From Lederbergia lenta NBRC 16444 (lineage in GTDB: Bacteria; Bacillota; Bacilli; Bacillales; Bacillaceae_C): 64,000 nt of DNA. This document shows, in pieces, positions 19,268 through 27,978 of the stretch (positions are counted from its first letter, which is position 1; every line of letters begins with the position of its first letter). The position numbers were made by a program, and so were the translations under genes. The stretch covers positions 103,110 through 167,109 of the forward strand of contig NZ_BCVC01000005.1 in NCBI RefSeq assembly GCF_001591545.1, written 5' to 3'. The notes beneath the pieces are model-generated. The model was not told where the DNA came from. It saw only the letters and a list, made by a program, of their open reading frames with translations, and did not search any database.

Positions 19268-19993
19268 TTGCGTGAGAAAAAAGGGACTATAGCTATGCTA
19301 CTCACAAGTGTATTAGTCATCACATTTATCGTGGGTGGCTATATTTATTGGGAAAAGCATCTGCTTGGTAAAGCAAGTCATTCTGGATCAGTGAGTGATA
19401 GAAACGTTGAAAACCATAAGGGAAAGAACTTGTCTGCGGCATTATTATTTAATAAACAAGTTCCTGAGCTAAATGAAGATGATGAGGACGAAGAGGAAGA
19501 GATTGAGGAAAATGTAGAAGAGGACCTCGATGAAATCAACGAAAGCATGGAAGAATCTGTAGTTGATCACTATTCGGAGCAATCAGGTACTAATGAAGTG
19601 TACAATCGAAATCCGATATATCGAAATAATGACCAATCCACTACTACGTGGTCAAACAATTCCAATGGACAAGCATCAACCAATAAAAATACAAATAAAA
19701 CGCCAGAAAAAAATAGTCAATCTAAAAATTCTAGTAATACTACCAAACCGGCCGCTCCTCCAAAGAAGCCAAGTGAGCCAGAGAAACCTAACAATGATAA
19801 AAAACCTGAAACTGATTCAGAAGAGCCAAAGGAAACCCCAAATATTCCGGTAACCCCCGTAGAACCTAAACCTGATCAGGAAACACCAAAGGAACCTGAA
19901 GTACCAGAGTACGAAGAGGATGTAGGAGGTACGACGGACCCGGAAGTGCCTGAAGATCTAGGGGAACAATCAAAAGTGCTATTGCCAAAGTAA
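19268..19993 (+). CDS. Membrane-anchored acidic, proline-rich protein
   Basis: 241 residues from TTG 19268, chosen because GGAGGTGAT ends seven to eight bases before it (the in-frame ATG at 19253 overlaps that site). One N-terminal membrane helix (about 9-28) is followed by a Glu/Asp-rich segment (DDEDEEEEIEENVEEDLDE), an Asn/Ser/Thr stretch and a Pro/Glu/Lys-rich tail (PEKPNNDKKPE). No catalytic domain is visible; it should be extracellular and disordered. Composition resembles the acidic protein at 15678. A terminator overlaps its stop codon. Function unknown. Confidence 0.7.
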   Translation: MREKKGTIAMLLTSVLVITFIVGGYIYWEKHLLGKASHSGSVSDRNVENHKGKNLSAALLFNKQVPELNEDDEDEEEEIEENVEEDLDEINESMEESVVDHYSEQSGTNEVYNRNPIYRNNDQSTTTWSNNSNGQASTNKNTNKTPEKNSQSKNSSNTTKPAAPPKKPSEPEKPNNDKKPETDSEEPKETPNIPVTPVEPKPDQETPKEPEVPEYEEDVGGTTDPEVPEDLGEQSKVLLPK

Positions 19994-20018
19994 AACCTGG
20001 CAATAGCACTTTTATTTT
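19972..20018 (+). terminator. Intrinsic terminator overlapping the stop codon
   Basis: A 16-bp perfect stem (AAAAGTGCTATTGCCA / TGGCAATAGCACTTTT), ten-base loop containing the TAA stop, then TATTTTAAA. The left arm encodes the last residues of the acidic membrane protein. Confidence 0.88.
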
Positions 20019-20091
20019 AAATGAGGATAATATCTATTAATCAAACGTTTGATTAATGAAAACATGAGCTAGTTCATTCTTTTTCTCTCAG

Positions 20092-20124
20092 GAATTGTGT
20101 GGGTGCCTGGCACCCACACAATTC
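20092..20124. repeat. REP palindrome (full 33-bp copy, GTGTGG arm variant)
   Basis: Perfect 16-bp arms with central T. The arm reads GAATTGTGTGGG, with T-to-G changed on one side and matched by A-to-C on the other, showing compensatory change that preserves pairing. Confidence 0.94.
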
Positions 20125-20250
20125 CAATGAAAATATTACTCTTTATTAGAATATGTGTGTATAGACCCACATAAATTATGATAAGGCTTGTATTTTGCTT
20201 TAAAGGAGTTCAGTGGTGAAGGTTTCATTTCTAACTTGTAATAGATAAAA

Positions 20251-20322
20251 AGTTTGTGAGTGCCAGGCACCCAAACAATTCCCAGGTTGAAAGAGTGTGA
20301 GTGCCAGGCACTCAAACAATTT
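20251..20322. repeat. Tandem pair of REP palindromes upstream of the sugar transporter
   Basis: Copies at 20251-20281 and 20292-20322, both central A, 10 bp apart, with the GTGAGTGCC left-arm variant. They end about 33 bp before the substrate-binding protein start, one of few cases with copies 5' of a gene. Confidence 0.92.
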
Positions 20323-20355
20323 TAGTCATCGATACATTTAGGGGGAGGTCAGTCA

Positions 20356-21333
20356 ATGAGGAAGGTTTTGAGTTTGTTGGTTTTGTTTGCATTGTTTATG
20401 GTTTTAGGTGCGTGTGGTGGGGCGACGGAACCAAAGGAAAAGGTGGATGAGGCAGAAAAGGATTCAGTTGCGAAAAAGCATAAGATTGGGATTCTTGCTC
20501 CGGCTGTGACACATGGTTGGGTTGCTGCGGTTGCTTATCATGCGGAAGCTCGTGCGAAGGAATTGGCTGATGAGATTGATTACCAGGTTCAAACAAGTAC
20601 GAATGCGGAAGAAATGACTTCACAATTAGATGATTTGATGACGTGGGGAGCGGAATCGATTGTTGCATTTCCGCAGTGGGAAGGTATGGAAGTTCCTATA
20701 CAGACAGCGCTTGATGCTGGGATTGAGGTTGTAAACTTTGATATTGAGATTGATGCGGAAGGTGTTTATCGTGTTTCTGGGGACAACGAAGATATGGGAA
20801 TTCAGGGAGCCAATTATATCGTAGATAAGATTGGTAAGGAAGGAAATGTGGTTGTGCTCGAAGTTCCTTCATCTGGTTCCGTTTCTGAGTTAAGGAAGAA
20901 AGGTTTTGTTGAGACGATGGAAAAGATCGCACCTGATATGAATCTTCTTACCTATGCTACGAAGTTTACGCGCGAGGATGGTTTGAAGGATTTTGCAGAT
21001 ATTTTAACGAGCAACGATAAGATTGACGCAGTTTTCTCGATGGATGATGAGACTTCTATCGGCGTACTACAAGCAATTAGTGAAGCTGGTAGGACGGATA
21101 TCCAGGTAGTAACTGGTGGTGGCGGTATGCAGGAATATTTTCAAATGATGCCAGAAAATGAGGATATATGGATACAGTCAGCCCTCTACAGCCCAGCTAT
21201 GGTCAAAGATGCTGTAGACGTAGCATTTAAGCTTTTAAATGATGAAGAAGCGGAAGAGGTGACGGTTATTCCGACAACCGTTGTAGATAGAGACAATCAT
21301 GAGGAGTTCCTAGACGATAAATCTCCGTATTAG
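20356..21333 (+). CDS. Sugar ABC transporter substrate-binding lipoprotein (RbsB-like, CUT2)
   Basis: 325 residues. A lipoprotein signal with lipobox VLGAC gives the lipidated Cys20. The mature part is a type I periplasmic-binding fold (KIGILAPAVTHGWVAAVAYH, later DAVFSMDDETSIGVLQAI), typical of ribose/xylose/other pentose or hexose receptors. The ATG has GGGGGAGGTCAGTCA upstream. It is followed by an RbsA-type double ATPase and an RbsC-type permease, so the three make a complete importer. No catabolic gene is attached, so the sugar cannot be named. Confidence 0.9.
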   Translation: MRKVLSLLVLFALFMVLGACGGATEPKEKVDEAEKDSVAKKHKIGILAPAVTHGWVAAVAYHAEARAKELADEIDYQVQTSTNAEEMTSQLDDLMTWGAESIVAFPQWEGMEVPIQTALDAGIEVVNFDIEIDAEGVYRVSGDNEDMGIQGANYIVDKIGKEGNVVVLEVPSSGSVSELRKKGFVETMEKIAPDMNLLTYATKFTREDGLKDFADILTSNDKIDAVFSMDDETSIGVLQAISEAGRTDIQVVTGGGGMQEYFQMMPENEDIWIQSALYSPAMVKDAVDVAFKLLNDEEAEEVTVIPTTVVDRDNHEEFLDDKSPY

Positions 21334-21358
21334 TTCTAACTTTTACTATAGAAAAGAT

Positions 21359-21395
21359 AAAAGAGAGATGATGGCTAGGCTATTGTCTCTCTTTT
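21359..21395 (+). terminator. Intercistronic hairpin between receptor and ATPase genes
   Basis: Ten-bp stem AAAAGAGAGA / TCTCTCTTTT with a 17-base loop, 26 bp after the receptor stop. It resembles a weak terminator or 3'-end stabiliser, which would leave more mRNA for the receptor than for the membrane parts. Confidence 0.6.
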
Positions 21396-21416
21396 CAAAA
21401 GTGTGGAGATGATTGC

Positions 21417-22904
21417 ATGATAATTGAAATGAAAAACATCCAAAAATCCTTTGGCAGCAACGATGTACTTAAAGACGTTTCCTTTACATTAAGAGGCGGT
21501 GAAATTTGCGCATTACTTGGCGAAAATGGAGCAGGTAAGTCAACGCTGATGAATATACTTGGTGGAGTTCATCAAATGGATGCAGGCTTGATAAGCGTAG
21601 ATGGAAAGCAAGTGGAATTCAGTACCCCAGCACAATCTCAAGAAGCGGGAATCGCATTCATCCATCAGGAACTGAATTTAATCAATGATTTGCCGATTTA
21701 TGAAAATATGTTTCTAGGGAGAGAGGTTAAAACCAAAAGTGGCAGCCTTGATCTAGAAAGAATGTGTCAAGAAACAGAAGAGATATTTAGGAAAATGAAT
21801 GTGGACCTAGATCCTAAAATGATGGTTGGTGATCTAGATGCTTCTTATAAACAGATCGTAGAAATATGCAGAGCAATGATGACGGATGCATCAATTATCA
21901 TCATGGATGAGCCTACCACTTCATTAACAGATCAGGAAATCAAACGTGTATTTCATATGATGCAATCATTAAAAGAACACCATGTAGGAATTATTTTTAT
22001 CTCCCATAAATTGAATGAGGTTACGCAAATTTGCAGTAGATACGTCGTGCTTCGAGATGGAAACTTGGTGGCAGAAGGAAATGTCAAAGAGGTGACTACG
22101 AACGATCTTGCGCATTTTATGGTTGGTCATGACGTTCGAACGGAGCCGTTAATAAGGGAAAAAAATCTGGGCAAAGAGATTTTACGCGTGGAGGGACTAG
22201 GACGTAATCATGTTTTCAAAGATATTCATTTTTCTATAAAGGCGGGTGAAATCGTTGGAGTTACTGGGCTTCTTGGTGATGGTCGCAGTGAACTCTTTCA
22301 ATCTATTTTTGGAACAGACAAGATATCGTCTGGAAAAATATTTTTGAATGGAAAAGAAGTGAGAATAAATAGTACGACTGAGGCGATAAAAAAAGGAATG
22401 GCCTATCTTCCAAGAAATAGGAAGGAAAATGCAATCATTAAAGATATGGATATCATTGAGAACGCATCCATTGTTACTTGGCCTCAATTTTCAAAGCGGG
22501 GCATTATTAACGTACAAAAACATCAGAAAACATTTGCAGCACAACGCAAAGAATTAAGATTAAAGATGGGGAAACTAACGGATAGCATTAATAGTCTTTC
22601 CGGTGGAAACCAACAAAAGGTAATCTTGGCGAAATGGTTAGCGGCTGATCCTAAATTACTTATTTTGGATAACCCTACACAAGGTGTTGATGTCGGAGCG
22701 AAAGAAGATATTTATGATATTATTTTGCAACTTGCCGATGAAAACATTGCGATAGTTGTGCTTTCCAGTGAGGCGCATGAAATCATACGCATTTGTGATC
22801 GGGCATTGGTTATGTATCACGGCGTTATTCAAGGAGAAGTTTCTGGAGAGGCAATGAATGAGCATCATATCATGAATCTTGCTACGGGTGGGCAACTGAC
22901 GTAG
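21417..22904 (+). CDS. Sugar ABC transporter ATP-binding protein (RbsA-like, two ATPase domains)
   Basis: 495 residues, the standard length for RbsA/XylG/MglA proteins. Domain 1 has Walker A GENGAGKST (35-43), Q-loop HQELNL and Walker B IIMDEPTTSL. Domain 2 has a degenerate Walker A (GLLGDGRSE), a clear signature LSGGNQQKVILAKWL and Walker B LLILDNPTQGVDVG, the usual asymmetry of this family. It drives import through the permease encoded 17 bp downstream. Start ATG at 21417 follows GTGGAGATGATTGC. Confidence 0.94.
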   Translation: MIIEMKNIQKSFGSNDVLKDVSFTLRGGEICALLGENGAGKSTLMNILGGVHQMDAGLISVDGKQVEFSTPAQSQEAGIAFIHQELNLINDLPIYENMFLGREVKTKSGSLDLERMCQETEEIFRKMNVDLDPKMMVGDLDASYKQIVEICRAMMTDASIIIMDEPTTSLTDQEIKRVFHMMQSLKEHHVGIIFISHKLNEVTQICSRYVVLRDGNLVAEGNVKEVTTNDLAHFMVGHDVRTEPLIREKNLGKEILRVEGLGRNHVFKDIHFSIKAGEIVGVTGLLGDGRSELFQSIFGTDKISSGKIFLNGKEVRINSTTEAIKKGMAYLPRNRKENAIIKDMDIIENASIVTWPQFSKRGIINVQKHQKTFAAQRKELRLKMGKLTDSINSLSGGNQQKVILAKWLAADPKLLILDNPTQGVDVGAKEDIYDIILQLADENIAIVVLSSEAHEIIRICDRALVMYHGVIQGEVSGEAMNEHHIMNLATGGQLT

Positions 22905-22921
22905 GCAAGGGGAGGAAGCCA

Positions 22922-23971
22922 ATGATGAATAATGCCAGTGTAAAAAGTAGTCAAAACTTTTTTAGATGGTTCAAATATAAATGGACGAGCGAACCATTGT
23001 TTAGCATAGGTATTGCACTCGTAATCATGATTATATTACAAACATTGGTTTTAGGATTTGAATATGATTCATTCGGCAGTTGGTTTCAATCCTGGACCAA
23101 TAATTGGATTAATATTTTAAGGAATAATGCGAGTATAGGAATCATTGCCTTAGGGATGACCTTTGTCATTATGACGGGTGGGATTGATTTAGCGGTAGGT
23201 TCTACATTAGTTGTCACAGGTGCTTTTGCGATGGTTCTTCTTGATACAGGAAGCAAAGGGATTTTGGGTATATTGGGAATAGCAGGGATCCCGGCATTTA
23301 TTATTACAGTCGCTTTGGTGCTGCTATTTGGATATTTACTTGGATTGCTAATAGGAGCAACAGTCACAAGGGGGAAAGTGCCTCCATTCATTGCTACGCT
23401 GGGTGCGATGATGATCTTTAGAAGTGTTACACAGCATTTCATGCAAGGCTATAACACGAAGGTGCCGGGGGAATTTTTACAGATTGCTAGTTTTAAAATT
23501 GGCAACTATATGATGATGCCGATTATTTATTGGGCCATCATTGCTTTTATACTTTACTATGTGTCTAAGAGAACCACTTTTGGCAGACAGATTATTGCCG
23601 TTGGATCAAATGAAAGAGCCGCAAAATTTTCCGGTGTGAACGTGGATAAAATTAAAATCCGTGTATATGCTTTGATGGGCTTCCTCGTTTCGATCGCCGC
23701 TATTATTCAAGTATCTCGTATTGGTTCGATGGACTTTTCCAACGCAGGAAGAGGGATGGAAATGGATGCCATCGCCGCGGCCGTAGTAGGCGGAACGAGT
23801 ATGATGGGCGGAAGAGGATTCATTCTAGGAACTGTGTATGGCATGTTAATCATCGCCGTCATGAACAATCTATTAAATCTATTTGGTGTCCCACCATTCC
23901 TAAGAGAAGCCTTTAAAGGATTAATCGTCATCGGCGCAGTACTACTGCAAAAAAAGGAGAGAGTGATTTGA
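22922..23971 (+). CDS. Sugar ABC transporter permease (RbsC-like)
   Basis: 349 residues with about eight to ten membrane helices. The family blocks GMTFVIMTGGIDLAVGS, GLLIGATVTRGKVPPFIATL and AVVGGTSMMGGRGFILGT are clear. The start follows AGGGGAGGAAGCC. The stop codon TGA ends at 23971 and a full REP palindrome begins at the very next base, so this operon closes with a REP element and no ordinary terminator is evident. Confidence 0.94.
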   Translation: MMNNASVKSSQNFFRWFKYKWTSEPLFSIGIALVIMIILQTLVLGFEYDSFGSWFQSWTNNWINILRNNASIGIIALGMTFVIMTGGIDLAVGSTLVVTGAFAMVLLDTGSKGILGILGIAGIPAFIITVALVLLFGYLLGLLIGATVTRGKVPPFIATLGAMMIFRSVTQHFMQGYNTKVPGEFLQIASFKIGNYMMMPIIYWAIIAFILYYVSKRTTFGRQIIAVGSNERAAKFSGVNVDKIKIRVYALMGFLVSIAAIIQVSRIGSMDFSNAGRGMEMDAIAAAVVGGTSMMGGRGFILGTVYGMLIIAVMNNLLNLFGVPPFLREAFKGLIVIGAVLLQKKERVI

Positions 23972-24041
23972 GAATTGTTTGGGTGCCTGGCACCCAAACA
24001 ATTCCCTGGCACCCAAACAATTCTCTTTGGCACCCAACTTT
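23972..24041. repeat. REP palindrome plus tandem half copies
   Basis: A perfect 33-bp copy (23972-24004) is followed by a direct repeat of its right half (24005-24023, CCTGGCACCCAAACAATTC) and a shorter third fragment (TTGGCACCCAA). This looks like slippage or repeated partial insertion. A spurious frame starting inside the repeat runs into the next gene. Confidence 0.94.
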
Positions 24042-24063
24042 TTTTATTTTCAAATAAGTCGTT

Positions 24064-24082
24064 GACAATGATAATCGTTATC
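24064..24082. promoter_or_regulatory. Fur box 1
   Basis: GACAATGATAATCGTTATC differs from the 19-bp Fur consensus GATAATGATAATCATTATC at only two positions. It overlaps the probable promoter (TTGACA at 24062) of the haem-type importer. Confidence 0.88.
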
Positions 24083-24100
24083 AGTAGAATGAGTGATATT

Positions 24101-24119
24101 GAGAATGATTATCATTATT
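24101..24119. promoter_or_regulatory. Fur box 2
   Basis: GAGAATGATTATCATTATT, a second close match to the Fur consensus, 18 bp before the ATPase-linked receptor start. Paired boxes imply tight iron repression. Confidence 0.88.
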
Positions 24120-24136
24120 ATGTAGGAGAGTGGAAA

Positions 24137-25105
24137 ATGAAAAAGGTGTCATTGTTATTTATGTCTGTACTGCTGTTGTTTGTTTTAGCAGCATGCGGTG
24201 CAAAGAGCGATCAAACAGCAGGGAAAGAAGCGTCAGCAAAAGATGGCGAAATAAGTGAGGATAAAACATCATCTATCGACGTGACTGATGCATCAGGCGA
24301 AAGTATTACGTTTGAAAATATCCCAGAATCTGTTGCGGCTCTAAACTCAGGAGATACAGATATATTACTAGCATTAGGTGTCAATGTGACAGGTCGTCCA
24401 ACAGCGAGTGGCCCTGTTGCCAAAGAGTTAGAAGACATTACGGAAATTGGTAATCCACATCAGCCAAACTTTGAAAAAATAGCAGAAGTTCATCCAGATG
24501 TTTTAGCCGCCGCAACGAGCTTTAAGCAGCATGCTGAAAATATAGAGCGACAAGGAACGAAAGTTATTTATACAAAAGCAAATTCAGTCGCTGATATTCA
24601 AGAAACGATTCTTATGTTTGGGCAATTGTTCGAAAAAGAAGCAGAAGCGGAAGATATGAATAAAACAATTACGGAAAAAGTAGAAAGCATCGAAAAAGAT
24701 AAATCAGAACCAGTGAAAACATTATTAGTTTATGGTGCACCAGGTACATATTTAGCAGCTCTTCCAAACTCACTTACGGGAGACTTACTAGAAAAAGCAG
24801 GTGGAGAAAATATCGCTTCAGATTTCCCACAAGAAGAAAATTATCCGCAATATGCGAGTTTAAGTGTGGAAAAGATTATTGAAAGAAACCCAGAAGTCGT
24901 AATGCTTATCACTCATGGCGATCCTGAAGCGGTAAAAGAAGCATTTGCAAAAGAAATGGAAAAGAATGCAGCTTGGAAAAATCTTGATGCTGTAAAAAAT
25001 GGTAATGTTATGGTGTTACCTTCCCATTTATTTGGGTCAAATCCTGGAACAAAAGTGGTAGAAGCACTTGAAGTGATGAAAGAAAGTCTGGCAGAGATTA
25101 AATAA
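24137..25105 (+). CDS. Haem/siderophore-binding lipoprotein, IsdE-like
   Basis: 322 residues from ATG 24137 (site TAGGAGAG); the longer frame from 23975 begins in a REP element and is false. Lipobox LAAC gives Cys20. The type III binding fold reads DILLALGVNVTGRP, ITEIGNPHQPNFEKIAEVHPDV and later PEVVMLITHGDPEAV. S. aureus IsdE has a similar GNPMSPDMEK segment whose Met is a haem ligand; here that position is His (GNPHQPNFEK). With the downstream haem-monooxygenase gene this points to haem, but a siderophore is possible. It captures the ligand at the outer face of the membrane. Confidence 0.8.
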   Translation: MKKVSLLFMSVLLLFVLAACGAKSDQTAGKEASAKDGEISEDKTSSIDVTDASGESITFENIPESVAALNSGDTDILLALGVNVTGRPTASGPVAKELEDITEIGNPHQPNFEKIAEVHPDVLAAATSFKQHAENIERQGTKVIYTKANSVADIQETILMFGQLFEKEAEAEDMNKTITEKVESIEKDKSEPVKTLLVYGAPGTYLAALPNSLTGDLLEKAGGENIASDFPQEENYPQYASLSVEKIIERNPEVVMLITHGDPEAVKEAFAKEMEKNAAWKNLDAVKNGNVMVLPSHLFGSNPGTKVVEALEVMKESLAEIK

Positions 25106-26140
25106 ATGGAAGCAGTAGAAGCTCCAGTATCTAAACATGCTCATCCTCTCGCTAAGAAGCGAACAATTATAGTCACTGCTTTTAGTATCATGTTAATGCT
25201 TGCGATTACAGCAAGTTTAATGATTGGTCCTGTTTCTTTTTCATTAAGTGAAATTTGGAGTGGTCTTTTTAACCCTGATGAGTCGTTGGCGAGACGAATT
25301 GTCTGGGAGTTAAGATTCCCTAGGGTCTTAATTGGCATGATTGTCGGGATGTGTCTTGCTTCTTCTGGTGCTATTTTGCAAGGAGTGATGAAAAACCCAC
25401 TAGCCGACCCAGGAATCATCGGTGTTTCATCGGGTGCAGGACTTGCAGCAACCACTATTATGATTATTTTCCCGGCGTATATTATGTTTTTACCGTTAGC
25501 AGCTTTTATCGGTGCCCTCGTTACTGCGCTCATTATCTATGCATTATCTTGGAAAGGTGGTACTTCCCCTGTTCGCATTATCTTAGTAGGGGTAGCGATT
25601 AATGCTGTCATTGGCGCATTTATGAGCGCACTCATGCTTTTATATAGTGATCGTGTGCAGTCCGTTTTGCCATGGCTGGCGGGTGGTATTGCCGGTGTTG
25701 GTTGGGTTCAATTTAAAATGATCATCTACTATGCGCTCGCAGCGCTCGTATTAGCACTGTTCGCTATCAGGCATATTCGTATTTTAAGGCTTGGGGATGA
25801 AGTGGCAAAGCTACTTGGCCACAACGTGGAGAAGAGTAGATTTTTCCTCATCGTTCTTAGTACACTTCTCGCTGGGATTGCAGTAAGTGTGTCTGGATTG
25901 ATCGGTTTTGTTGGTCTTGTGGTGCCACATATATTAAGAATTATGATCGGCGGAGATTATCGATATTTATTACCTGCATCAGCACTTGGAGGCGGTCTGC
26001 TCGTTATATTAGCTGACACAGTTGCCCGAAGTGCGTTTGATCCAATCGAGTTGCCAGTTGGAATTTTGTTATCGTTTTTAGGAGGACCGTTTTTCTTGTA
26101 TATGATTCAGAGAAGGAGGGATTCGTTTGCTTCTCACTAA
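25106..26140 (+). CDS. FecCD-family iron/haem ABC permease (IsdF-like)
   Basis: 344 residues with about nine to ten membrane helices and the FecCD landmarks ELRFPRVLIGMIVGMCLASSG, MKNPLADPGIIGVSSGAG and GFVGLVVPHILRIMIGGDYR. The ATG directly follows the TAA of the receptor gene (TAAATG), so translation is probably coupled. It forms the membrane pore with the ATPase encoded next. Expected to work as a homodimer. Confidence 0.92.
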   Translation: MEAVEAPVSKHAHPLAKKRTIIVTAFSIMLMLAITASLMIGPVSFSLSEIWSGLFNPDESLARRIVWELRFPRVLIGMIVGMCLASSGAILQGVMKNPLADPGIIGVSSGAGLAATTIMIIFPAYIMFLPLAAFIGALVTALIIYALSWKGGTSPVRIILVGVAINAVIGAFMSALMLLYSDRVQSVLPWLAGGIAGVGWVQFKMIIYYALAALVLALFAIRHIRILRLGDEVAKLLGHNVEKSRFFLIVLSTLLAGIAVSVSGLIGFVGLVVPHILRIMIGGDYRYLLPASALGGGLLVILADTVARSAFDPIELPVGILLSFLGGPFFLYMIQRRRDSFASH

Positions 26141-26912
26141 AAATATGTCGTTTGAACACTCCTCTTCCTTTCAATTAGAAGGAATTGATTTACACATAAA
26201 TGAAGGAGAGATTGTTAGTTTAATAGGTCCAAATGGATCTGGAAAATCGACCTTGCTCCGGCTCGTCTCTCGTCTCATTACTCCGAAAAGTGGGGAAGTC
26301 ATCCTCGATGGAAGAATGATTGGAACGATGAAAAGCCTAGATGTTGCGAAGAAACTTGCGATGTTGCCCCAAATGCAAGATCATCAACTCGATTTAACTG
26401 TGCAAGAATTGATTGAATTCGGGAGATATCCTCATCGAGGAGCCTATAGTAAGTTAACGAAAGAAGATGAGGACATCATTCAATGGGCCATAGATGTTAC
26501 AAGATTAAACGGTTATGAAAATAGGGTGTTACAATCACTTTCTGGTGGGGAAAGACAGCGAGCGTGGATTGCGATGGCGATTGCACAGCGACCAAAGATT
26601 TTATTATTAGACGAACCGACAACTTTTCTTGATATATCACATCAATTGGAAGTGATGGAACTTGTTAAGGAGTTAAATGCACAATTTGGTATGACGGTCG
26701 TAATGGTGCTGCATGACATTAATCAAGCAGCACGTTATAGTGATCGGCTCATCGTTTTAAAACGCGGGAAGATCCAGTATGACGGCATACCACAATGCGT
26801 GTTATGTAGGGAAATGTTTCAATCTATTTTTGAGATAGATGCAGATATATATATGGAAAACGGAAAAACATTTTTCACTCCAATCAGGTTACGAAAGGAA
26901 GAATACGTATGA
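26127..26912 (+). CDS. Iron/haem ABC transporter ATP-binding protein (FecE/FhuC type)
   Basis: 261 residues from TTG 26127, chosen because AGAAGGAGGG ends just before it; the gene overlaps the permease end by 14 bp. Walker A GPNGSGKST (34-42), signature LSGGERQRAWIAMA, Walker B ILLLDEPTTFLD and switch His in VLHDINQA are all present. It powers the importer made with the two upstream products. Confidence 0.93.
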   Translation: MLLTKNMSFEHSSSFQLEGIDLHINEGEIVSLIGPNGSGKSTLLRLVSRLITPKSGEVILDGRMIGTMKSLDVAKKLAMLPQMQDHQLDLTVQELIEFGRYPHRGAYSKLTKEDEDIIQWAIDVTRLNGYENRVLQSLSGGERQRAWIAMAIAQRPKILLLDEPTTFLDISHQLEVMELVKELNAQFGMTVVMVLHDINQAARYSDRLIVLKRGKIQYDGIPQCVLCREMFQSIFEIDADIYMENGKTFFTPIRLRKEEYV

Positions 26913-27316
26913 AAAATTCGCCGTTAGATATTGAGTTGGTAAGAGAGTTTATTATTGCTGCACATGGAGATTTTGAAATGGTAAAAAAGCTAATAACGAA
27001 AGAGCCTGCACTCATTCACTCCGTTATGAATTGGGGAGCAAATGATTGGGAGAGTGGTATTGGAGCGGCGGCACATACAGGGAGTCGTGACATTGCCAAA
27101 TGGTTACTTGAGCATGGAGCGCGAATGGATATATTTGCAGCAGCGATGCTTGGAGAACTGAAAATTGTTCAAGCAATGATTGATAGTCAACCAGATGTAA
27201 TACATGCAACGGGACCACATGGCATTCCATTAATTCGTCATGCACAAATGGGTGGAGAACCTGCAGTGCCAGTATACGAATATTTAGAGTCTTTAACAAT
27301 GAAGGAGGAAGTATGA
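26909..27316 (+). CDS. Ankyrin-repeat-like small protein
   Basis: 135 residues with two to three degenerate ankyrin units: AAHGDFEMVKKLITKEPALIH, AAHTGSRDIAKWLLEHGARMD and AAMLGELKIVQAMIDSQPDVI (each about 30 residues with the GD/GS-x-x-V/I-A-K-x-L-L pattern). It overlaps the ATPase and the next gene by four bases on each side, so it is firmly inside the Fur-regulated operon. It is likely cytoplasmic. A role in binding the importer or the haem monooxygenase is inference. Confidence 0.75.
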   Translation: MKNSPLDIELVREFIIAAHGDFEMVKKLITKEPALIHSVMNWGANDWESGIGAAAHTGSRDIAKWLLEHGARMDIFAAAMLGELKIVQAMIDSQPDVIHATGPHGIPLIRHAQMGGEPAVPVYEYLESLTMKEEV

Positions 27317-27654
27317 TAATGATGATGAAAGCCGTAAACACCATTCGTATAAAAAAAGGAAGAGTAGATGAGATCCTAGCTCGCTTCAAAACACCGAAAT
27401 CTGTTCATACATTTGAAGGCTTTATTTTAATGGAAGTATTGAAAAAAGAAAACAGTCCAGAATACGATGAGTTGAAAATTTGTACGACATGGGAAGATAG
27501 AAAATATTTTGATCATTGGTTAGAAAGCAGAGCTTCTCAAAAAGCCCATGGAAAGAAAGAAGAACAAAAATCAGAAGAAAATCCAATCATCGGCTCACAA
27601 CTAACCACATTTGAAGTAGCCATCCAGCATAAACCAGCTGCGCAAGAAGTATGA
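27313..27654 (+). CDS. Haem-degrading monooxygenase-like protein (IsdG/HmoA family)
   Basis: 113 residues. The N-terminal ABM fold reads MKAVNTIRIKKGRVDEILARF, followed by HTFEGFILMEVL and TTWEDRKYFDHWLESRASQKAH. The pattern of W, a catalytic-type His near the end and the VNTIRIKKG strand matches IsdG/HmoA proteins, which open haem to release iron. The start could be any of the clustered ATGs at 27313, 27319 or 27322; GAAGGAGGAAG spacing favours the later two. It is the last gene of the operon and is closed by a REP and a long hairpin. Confidence 0.82.
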   Translation: MIMMMKAVNTIRIKKGRVDEILARFKTPKSVHTFEGFILMEVLKKENSPEYDELKICTTWEDRKYFDHWLESRASQKAHGKKEEQKSEENPIIGSQLTTFEVAIQHKPAAQEV

Positions 27655-27656
27655 GC

Positions 27657-27689
27657 GAATTGTTTGGGTGCCTGGCACCCAAACAATTT
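27657..27689. repeat. REP palindrome between stop codon and terminator
   Basis: Near-perfect copy (central T) beginning two bases after the TGA of the IsdG-like gene and touching the terminator hairpin at 27690. Confidence 0.94.
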
Positions 27690-27742
27690 CCCATTATGAA
27701 AAGGCCACTCTGATTATATCAGGGTGGCCTTTTCATAATGGG
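27690..27742. terminator. Very long hairpin terminator
   Basis: A 25-bp stem with a single G-T pair and a three-base loop; the inner part AAAAGGCCAC...GTGGCCTTTT supplies the T-run, so it can work in both directions. It ends the iron operon. Confidence 0.85.
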
Positions 27743-27960
27743 GAGTTGGTTTCAGGAAATATAGACTCATTTTTATGATATAATATTGCTAGTCGAAAGA
27801 AAGCGTATTCTTGTAAATGTGGTTCCTTGTATTTGCTTGACCGGAGGACGAAATCTATTCTTATCAAGCTTCTTTTTTTGCCTATTTTTGGTGTTTTACA
27901 TTGCGAGGGCTAACGTGCCTGATTTGAAATGGCTATAAATTAAAATAGGATAAGGGGAAT
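27743..27960. other. Intergenic region before a truncated regulator gene
   Basis: No gene seen. Contains a possible promoter (TATAATATT at 27780) and the GATAAGGGGAATGG segment that probably supplied the ribosome site of the broken regulator. Confidence 0.4.
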
Positions 27961-27978
27961 GGAAATTCGTCTGTAATT

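Larger units (their letters stand above)
20019..20355. other. Intergenic region with three REP copies
   Basis: Holds REP palindromes at 20092-20124, 20251-20281 and 20292-20322, and the AGGGGGAGGTC ribosome site of the next gene. AAAGGAGTTCAGTGGTG near 20202 looks like a ribosome site followed by a short dead-end frame. The promoter of the sugar transporter must lie here, but I cannot fix it. Confidence 0.5.

Noticed and set aside
23975..24136. Longer N-terminus for the haem-type receptor starting inside a REP
   Set aside because: The extra residues are translated repeat sequence and cross two Fur boxes; ATG 24137 has a ribosome site and starts a proper lipoprotein signal.
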